From: Gnetum montanum
Taxonomy: Eukaryota > Streptophyta > Gnetopsida > Gnetales > Gnetaceae
Reading direction: 5' to 3'
Length of the DNA: 24,959 nt
NCBI GenBank assembly: GCA_015680685.1
Contig: MNCI01037593.1
Coordinates: 312,546 to 337,504 of the forward strand
The position numbers and the translations under genes were made by a program. The notes below the pieces were generated by a model, which ran no database searches, was not told the DNA's origin, and was given only the letters and a program-made list of their open reading frames with translations. Shown here piece by piece: positions 18,916-24,959 of the stretch (its first letter is position 1; every line of letters begins with the position of its first letter).

Positions 18916-20160
18916 GGAATGGTGTGCCAACATCAAAACTTATCTATAGCACGGCGAGTCCCCAGAAGGATTGACATCTGCCCTGAGAGATGCAATCCGC
19001 AAGCATGCCCGACTATACGTGCTCATGGGAAATGACACCCTGTGCTGACGCTCTTATGATGGAGTATTGGTGGTATGCTTGGGTGGCGGGCCAACACAGA
19101 AGGTAGTTAATGAGGTACATGAGGGGCTATGAGGTGGACACATAGCATCGACAGGTATGACTACCAAAATCAGATACCTAGGGTACTACTGGCTGCACAT
19201 GGAACGTGACTACCTATCAAAAGTCAAGACATGCGACACATGCCAAAGATATGCAAATCTCATACACATAGCACCTACAAACCTACACCCAACGCAGATC
19301 ATGTGGCCCTTCCAACGATGGGATTAGACCTCATAGGGCCTATCACGCCTAAGTCTTCCCTAGGGCATAACTTCATTATCATCGCCATCGAGTATTTTAC
19401 AGAGTTGGTGGAGGCTATTCCCCTAAGAAAAATGACATCTCAACAAATCTACCATTTCATCCTAGACAACATTGTAACCAGATTTGAGCTTCCCATGACT
19501 ATTGTGATCGACAATGGGCCAAAGTTTAGTAGTAAGAAAACCCGAACCTTATGTAGTAATCTAGGTATTAAACAATCATTTTCTTCCCCTTACTATCTGC
19601 AAGCGAATGAGCAAGTGAAGGCTACAAATAAGTCCATCATCAACTTGTTGAAGCGGATGCTCAACAACAGCAAGAGGCAGTGGCACAAGTAAATCCTCTA
19701 CGTCCTGTGGGCCAACCGGATGATGTGTAGAACTGTGACGAGTAAGATCCCTTTTAGCCTTGTTTACAAATCTGAAGTTATGTTACCTATTGAGTTGCAG
19801 GTACCATCACTCCAAATAATCCTCATGGACATTATAAGCGAAGCCTAGAACAGCAAGTCTCGAATCATCGACCTTGACTCAGTAGAGGAGGAACACGCAC
19901 AGACGTTGAGATGCATCGAGCGCTACCAAAGCAAGCAGCAGCAGAAGCATCATGCAAACTTGCATCGATAGCCAATGTAGAAGAGAGACCTCATCCTCAA
20001 GGCCACCCATGAACATGCAAGCAAAATCTCAATCAACTGGGAAGGCCCTTATGTGGTTACCAAAGCTTTCGGGAATGGAGCCTTCAAGCTGGCAGACATG
20101 GACAGCAACGAGTTCAGCAACCCAGTGAATCACTCATACCTCAAGCCGTACTACGTCTAA
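18916..20160 (+). pseudogene. Integrase of element 2
   Basis: The HHCC domain (EVHEGL, then GGHIAS with a stop between; CDTCQRYANL) is in the same frame as the second RNase H. A one-base deletion near 19320, in a G run that is one base longer in element 1, moves the frame just before GLDLIGP. The core keeps Asp in GLDLIGP and VIDNGPKFSS but has Lys instead of the catalytic Glu (QANEQVKATNK). The C-terminal part runs past stops to FGNGAFKLADMDSNEFSNPV and LKPYYV, ending with TAA at 20158-20160. Confidence 0.88.
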
Positions 20161-20184
20161 AGCGCTACGGAACCAACATCCACC

Positions 20185-20375
20185 ACCATCTACTATGACG
20201 TTAAATTGGCACCAACACCAAGTAGCATCCACAATGACGATAAACTAGCGGCATCAGGAATAGTCGGCAACAACGATAAACTGGCATGTACTATCCGCTG
20301 GGATCTTAAACTAGTATAGTAGTCTGCTGAGACCCTAAACTAGCACATGGTCTACTAAGACCTTAAACTGGGTTC
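20185..20375 (+). repeat. Post-integrase hairpin repeat array of element 2 (about six units)
   Basis: Same place and form as in element 1. Hairpins: 20293-20304 ATCC-GCTG-GGAT; 20321-20334 (GTCT-GCTG-AGAC core); 20349-20362 GGTCT-ACTA-AGACC. Each is followed by CTTAAACTAGT, CCTAAACTAGCA or CTTAAACTGGG. Earlier units (ACGTTAAATTGGCA, ACGATAAACTGGCA) resemble the early units of element 1. Confidence 0.8.
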
Positions 20376-21385
20376 GTTTTGCACCCTCAGCTTGTGCTAT
20401 TACCAAACACACATCAAGCAAGCAGACACGATGCCAATGTGTGGGTGGGTTGTCACAACCCCAGAACGTGGTTCACGATGCACTGGGAACATGATCTAGA
20501 GCACACACGATGTTGCCACCCTTGGCATCATCCTGCCTCTCTGAAGATGTTGTACGGCATCATACTAGCCCTCCGAACCTCCTGTCGCCATGACCCATTA
20601 CCTTGATGGTGGTTCTACGGCTAGTTCCTACATCTGGAGTGCCAGTAGCATTGTGGCTCAGCCGCAATACTATTGCTCCAGCTCCCTTTCAATGCCCAAG
20701 TTTGCATGAAGTTCACTATATGGTAGCTGATCCCATGGTTAAACCAGGAATGCAAACCCCTAGTAGGTATTACAGGGAATCTACACCCACAAGCAACTCC
20801 CCGTGCCTCCAGGACAAGTCCCTCCGCGCCGGTGCTACTAAGGCTGCTATTGGCCTTCCCTCTTGGGACGTTGCATGCTAGCAACGATGCCCAAGAGTTA
20901 CAACAATGCTAGCAGCTAGTAAGACCTTTTCCCTTGCAAGCACATCTCACAATAGCAGCAAATGCTACTGCGTCACGAAGCGAGTGCCTCGGCTAGCTTA
21001 GCCACTACAAAGTGCAAATTCCCATGGTATGCGTAACATAGCTTGTCACCTAGGAAACACTAGCGTAAGTTCCATGACATGCGTAACACAGCTCTTCACA
21101 TGGAACACATTTGTAGGTAGGTCAAGACCTTCCATGGATGTAATGCAACTCATCCCGTGAAGGAAACACCTGCCCTACAAGAGGTTAAACAATAGCGTCA
21201 ACCAAAGATGAAAACATGAATGGGTCCCTCAAAGCACTCTGACAATGGACTCTGCTAAACATCATTTTTTCTCTCTACCTTAACCTCTATAAAAACAATG
21301 CAACACTTTGAAGTGTAGTCAAGCGACGTTCGACACTCACCAAGTGACAACCTTAGCATTTCACAGGCTACGGTGTTTCGTATTC
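20376..21385. other. 3' untranslated region of element 2
   Basis: No protein homology was recognised; open frames here are short and overlap on both strands. Two imperfect direct copies of about 50 bp, each containing CATGCGTAACA or TATGCGTAACA, lie at about 21020-21120. A TATAAAA at about 21285 is outside any LTR and is probably chance. Confidence 0.45.
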
Positions 21386-21437
21386 TTTGTTGACATCTAT
21401 CGAGCCTATTCTCCAAACGTCAACAAAGCGGGATCAT
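21386..21437 (+). promoter_or_regulatory. Hairpin and polypurine tract of element 2
   Basis: The arms TTTGTTGACAT (21386-21396) and ACGTCAACAAA (21417-21427) enclose a 20-nt loop, as in element 1. The tract reads AAAGCGGGA, with one C inside. The LTR begins TGAAACACC at 21438. The loop sequences differ from element 1 while the arms are kept. Confidence 0.75.
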
Positions 21438-21704
21438 TGAAACACCTCAAAAAATACAAGTTCATCTAGCTTCACCAGGCATTACAATCCACGTAGTGCT
21501 ATGGCAGTTCATTAGCATGAGAATGCCCTAAGTTCAGGTCAGCCAATTTGGCAAATTTTCTACTTTTAGGTGTTAACAGGTTCTAAGTACCATCCTATCT
21601 GTCCACCTAAGTAGCTTGCCTAGTCAACAACCTGCTCAGAAATTTGGCAGCAGCACTCTGGGTGCACGAGAAATAGTTCGGCAAGTTTTTTAAGTCACGA
21701 AGTC

Positions 21705-22070
21705 TGCTACACTATGCTATGCTGTGTAGCATAGCAAAATTCAAAATACGATTGCAGAACAAAGTACTACATTACACCATACCACGTGACATAGCATGGC
21801 AACAGTTTCACAGTTAACCTCCTTGCCCAGTTTTCGATCCTGCAACAATGTCCCTTTCTATCAAGAAGCAGTAGACCATGTCTGCTGCTACACTATGCTG
21901 AGCTACAAGGCACAGCAAGGTGTAGCAATCCTACGGAAGAGATAGAAGGCAGCTCGAAGGGTGAGAACAACAAAGTTCGTAAGCCTTGCATCACAGGAAA
22001 CAAAGTATGCAAATCGACAAAGTTTCTACAACTAAGGCCGATTGCTACACTATGATACGCTACGTAGCGT
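21705..22070. repeat. Inverted repeats in the element 2 LTR
   Basis: 21705-21731: TGCTACAC and GTGTAGCA around 11 nt. 21886-21927: the same arms around 26 nt. 22057-22070: perfect 14-bp palindrome ACGCTACGTAGCGT. More ATGCTA/TAGCAT fragments continue to about 22150. They occupy the same U3 position as the TTACGCT family of element 1. Confidence 0.7.
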
Positions 22071-22386
22071 AGCGTAGCATAGCAAACACGCAACGCACAC
22101 ATTGGTGCTACGCTACACCAAGCATGTTATGCTACAAAGCATAGTAAGGCATGCAGATGATCATGCAGCATCAATGCACTTCACCAAATCAAACCGTTGG
22201 TATACGTTTATGGATGCTGATAGTGCAGTTATGGGGTGGTAGACCCGCAGTTATGGCACAACACACTCATAGTCACAATGGTCTTGCAAATCTAATGGTC
22301 ACACGCGGCACATGTGACACTAGTAATTCAACAGAAGCCCAAGGCACATGGCATCCAAAATCACCCCTTTTATGCACCCTCGGTGT

Positions 22387-22393
22387 TATAAAT
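22387..22393 (+). promoter_or_regulatory. TATA box of the element 2 LTR
   Basis: TATAAAT followed by ACACCC, in the same relative place as the TATA box of the element 1 LTRs despite little similarity around it. Confidence 0.6.
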
Positions 22394-23279
22394 ACACCCA
22401 TTAGCAACATTCAAAGCTTTTGACTCAGTTCAAAATCTCCAAAAAAAAGTATCCTGCTCTCTCTCTCTAGCATTCAAATTCTCCTTCTGGCACATTGCAA
22501 CATTGAGCATTGTAAACTCTCTGTTTGATGACGTAAACAGTTAGCATCTTTAGTTGACATTCCATTCCATCCCCCTTTCTACCACCTTTGTAGAATCCCC
22601 ATGCTATCAACTCCAAAGTCCACGCCTAGGCACACAACCTGCCTACTCTATGCACCTTGGTTATTTTTGGGATCTCTGCACTCCGTTGCGCTATTCAACC
22701 TAATGTACCCATTTTGACAAAGCAAATTTGTGGCTCTCGAGCACTTCATTCTTCTAACTAAATTTTACTTTGCTTCTAGAAATTTTCGCATGTTGCATTG
22801 TTTCCTGTCTCATTTACTTTCAAGCATCATTTCATTTATTTATTTCAAGTGTCACATTGCATTTCTATTCTGATTTCAAAATATATGTTGCAAAAGGCTA
22901 TATAGATGCCGATTTAAGTCCCTGTCTGATTGACTAGAATGTTTAGGGTGCCCTGTGTCCACACACATCCAACACGGCCCTCCTATGGGCATGGGGTCAA
23001 GACTATCATGCCCACTAACTCATCGGTGTTTTCCAGTCATCGATGATGTTTTCGATCGCTACAACCACCAGCTGAGCTGATTTGATGTAGCCCTATTATT
23101 GGGAAATTTTGCACTTTGACCATTTTTGTTGCATGGTCATGCTATGCATTTTTATTGATAGATATATAATATAACTTATGTTTTTTATGATGAGAATTTT
23201 GTGTAAAGATTCATGTTATTTTGTTGACTATTTAATGTGGATAATGCAATAGTTGATGTGATTAGGTCCCTTGTGGACT

Positions 23280-23625
23280 CCATGCCAATTTAAGGACATG
23301 GTGGAAAGGCCATTGCTAGTTTAAGGGTATTTTGAGTCATGGTAATTGGTAGTTTAAGTTCATCTTAGGTCATGAATAAAAGGAAGTAGTTTCTAGTTTT
23401 GGGCTGTGATGAGCTATGAGGTGCAAATTTTAGGCCATGGTGGGCCGTATGCTACTAGGGCTTTTTAGGCCTTCGTGATGTGAGACAAGTGACTACTTTT
23501 AGGCTATGGTGGGCTATGCACTAATTTAAGGCCTTTTCAGGCCATAGGCTAGTTTAAGGCCTTTTCAGGCCATGCATTAGTTTAAAGCCTTTTCAGGCCA
23601 CATGCTAGTTTAAGGCCTTTTTGGA
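23280..23625 (-). repeat. Post-protease hairpin array of element 3
   Basis: Four units with an exact 28-bp period start at 23530, 23558, 23586 and 23614. On the minus strand a unit reads GGCCT-GAAA-AGGCC followed by TTAAACTAGC-like sequence. Older units continue to about 23280, including GGCC with a six-base loop at 23433-23446, the same form as 5229-5242 in element 1. The loop GAAA fits the GNRA class if the minus strand is transcribed. Confidence 0.8.
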
Positions 23626-24149
23626 CATCCCCNCCCCCTCTCTTTTCTGCAATTTTTTATGATTTTTATGTGTTTTTGATGTTTTGTTAATGCATAAAAG
23701 ACTAAATGATAATGCATAAGCAGAAAGGGTTAATGCATAACAAAGTAAATAATGCAAAATCTTAACAACCATGTTGAACATGCTTATGCAAGAAAAAGGC
23801 TAACGGGGCTAACGAAGCATGCAAAAACTTGAGGGCAAGCAACCAACTAACACATGTTGTGATAAGGGAGTACCTTAGCCATGTAGTCACTTTCTAACCT
23901 GATGTGGGTTAGGGAATGCATAAAGCCTAGGTAGCATGATGTGGTATTCACCTATACCTTCATCATTGATGCTAAAGGAAAATTTTACCCATAAAGCTTC
24001 CTCGGGGAGGGTATCAACCTCTTTTGGCTCTTTAGGTGGGTCTACCAATCAAGGTTGACTCTTGTCCTCCATGAGTGGCATGTCATCAAAGAACTCTACC
24101 TCTAATCCTTGGTTTGTGTCAACATTGTTGATGGTTGATGGGACTGAGT
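23626..24149 (-). other. Spacer after the protease of element 3
   Basis: The part nearest the protease still reads as a decayed acidic tail (EVEFFDDMPLMEDKSQP, then PPKEPKEVDTLPEEALW) with stops. The rest is AT-rich without recognised coding. An ambiguous base is at 23633. Confidence 0.5.
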
Positions 24150-24959
24150 TGCTACCATGTATCATCACTTCCCCACCTTCATATGAAAGGTGGATCTCTT
24201 AGTGAATAGGTGAGGAGACAACTTGTAATTAGGCTAGCCAAGGCCTCTACAAAATTAGGTTGAACCCAAGCATCTCCTCAATGATAATAAATTTAACTAT
24301 AGTGGGGAATCGCTCCCCTACCATGAAGACTATTGTAACTATTCCCCTCATAACAACATGTGACTCATTAAAGGACTTGAGGCATGTTGTCTTTATGACC
24401 TAGATTTGGTTAGCTAGACCAAGTTTGTTGATAAATAGGAATGGGATGATGGTGGTCACCACCCTATCATTGAGATGTACCCTATGAATCTTGCATTGCC
24501 CTATGCAGATGGTTATAAACATCAGTGCAATGGTGAATTCACCCTTTTCAGGGTCTACCTTGATTACCTCATCATGAAATGTCAGAGGTATTAGACCCAA
24601 TTCCTAAGGTGAAGGAGGAAGCATCATAATGTGGATGGCCCATTCATCCATTGAGATGTCCTCCTTGATAGGAATGAAGGCCAACATGAAAACTACTTCT
24701 TTGTAATGAGTAGAGGATGTCATCACAAAGTTGTACAAGCTCAACATTGTATTTTTTTATTTAAGAGCCTACTTGACTTGTGTTAACATGTCTAGAAAGT
24801 ACTTATCACTATCAGTTACCATATTAGCCTTCATATCCTTCATGTAGCCCAAAAGGTGGATTTCTTGGGTAGGATATTTGGGGTTGTTTTGTCTTACTTG
24901 CCTATGAGCCTTAGTGGTTAGTTGTTGATTGCTTGTTGTAGTGGCTTCAGCTGATGTGG
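24150..24959 (-). pseudogene. End of gag and aspartic protease of element 3 (partial)
   Basis: Reading down from 24959: gag tail (LLGYMKDMKANMVTDSDKYF), the joining segment LSLYNFVMTSSTHYKE, then ITICIGQCKIHRVHLNDRVV and FLFINKLGLANQI, followed by a core with IVFMVGERFP, FIIIEEMLGFNLIL and VVSSPIH. It lines up with element 1 at about 4030-4745. The catalytic triplet is destroyed (HLNDRVV where element 1 has HVDDGAA), and several stops interrupt it. It is clearly a separate copy, not a duplication of element 1, because similarity is only moderate. Confidence 0.85.

Larger units (their letters stand above)
16845..23063 (+). mobile_element. Element 2: related Tat-like element lacking its 5' part in this window
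   Basis: Similarity to element 1 pol (from about 10160) starts within a few bases of the 3' LTR edge at 16844. It contains RT, RNase H, second RNase H, integrase, a hairpin array, a polypurine tract and a 3' LTR at 21438-23063. That LTR is largely unlike the LTR at 15287-16844, so the two are not a pair: the 5' LTR, gag and protease of element 2 must be lost or lie left of the window. A nested insertion of element 1 just upstream of RT explains the clean junction best. Confidence 0.85.
21438..23063 (+). repeat. 3' LTR of element 2 (about 1,626 bp)
   Basis: Starts TGAAACACC after the polypurine tract. It has TATAAAT at 22387-22393 and then a CT-rich stretch. From about 22912 it matches the end of the element 1 LTR (AAGTCCCTGTCTGAT, then GTTTAGGG, CACGGCCCTC, CGGTGTTTTCCAG). 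Similarity ends at ACA (23061-23063). The upstream half shares almost no sequence with element 1 but has its own inverted repeats. Confidence 0.85.
23064..24959 (-). mobile_element. Element 3: Tat-like element in reverse orientation, partial
   Basis: On the minus strand the order is end of gag, protease, spacer, hairpin array. The order and spacing match element 1 from about 4000 to 5320. RT and later parts would lie to the left and are interrupted here by the right edge of element 2 at 23063; gag continues beyond the window. The AT-rich stretch 23064-23280 has no recognised match and may be element 3 intron sequence or something else. Confidence 0.75.

Noticed and set aside
20603-20884. Overlapping open frames of about 90 codons on both strands in element 2
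   Set aside because: No motif, repeat or homologue supports either strand; chance frames in non-coding sequence.
21284-21291. TATAAAA upstream of the element 2 LTR
   Set aside because: It lies outside the LTR and before the polypurine tract, and element 1 has no counterpart.
23280-23625. Element 3 array as the post-integrase array, implying loss of RT and integrase
   Set aside because: Element 1 also has units after protease at a similar distance, with the same GGCC six-base-loop form, so no deletion is needed.

Overview
The window is plant nuclear DNA made entirely of retrotransposons. No host gene, rRNA or tRNA was recognised. The evidence is a set of Ty3/gypsy polyproteins carrying both the ordinary RNase H and a second, archaeal-type RNase H, which is the hallmark of the plant Tat/Ogre group, together with short plant-like GT-AG introns. 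The species cannot be named from the sequence. An N at 23633 shows it is assembled sequence.

Three related but distinct elements are present. Element 1 (1-16844, + strand) is nearly complete. It has a truncated 5' LTR (1-956), a leader with a decayed primer site, gag and protease (1209 to about 5000), a spacer of about 5 kb, RT/RNase H/second RNase H/integrase in one frame (9991-13470), a hairpin repeat array, a polypurine tract and a 3' LTR (15287-16844). Element 2 (16845-23063, +) starts abruptly at the 3' LTR edge of element 1 and holds only pol, a shorter hairpin array, a polypurine tract and its own quite different 3' LTR (21438-23063). Element 3 (about 23064-24959, - strand) contributes the end of gag, protease and a hairpin array. 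The simplest layout is an onion: element 1 inside element 2 inside element 3. All three are dead, with many stop codons.

The main discovery candidate lies in the protease-RT spacer of element 1. On the minus strand, 9167 to 5502, there is a seven-exon gene of about 1,040 codons. It has six GT-AG introns of 77-107 nt, and reading phase is kept across five of the six. Exon 1 resembles a plant HAD/FCP1-like (NLI-interacting-factor type) phosphatase domain whose last acidic motif is gone; the rest is not recognised. The spacer itself looks like the intron known between protease and RT in Ogre elements, so an intron-bearing antisense gene appears to sit inside a sense-strand intron. Antisense introns are not removed from sense RNA, which would let such a gene pass through retrotransposition with its introns.

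Three RNA-scale or DNA-scale patterns also recur between otherwise diverged elements. The first is arrays of short hairpins (about 28-35 nt period, 4-5 bp stem) followed by a TTAAACTGGCA-like spacer, with compensating changes between copies. The second is a hairpin with a 20-nt loop whose 3' arm runs into the polypurine tract. The third is families of inverted repeats in the upstream half of the LTRs. All calls were made by eye, with no search or folding program.
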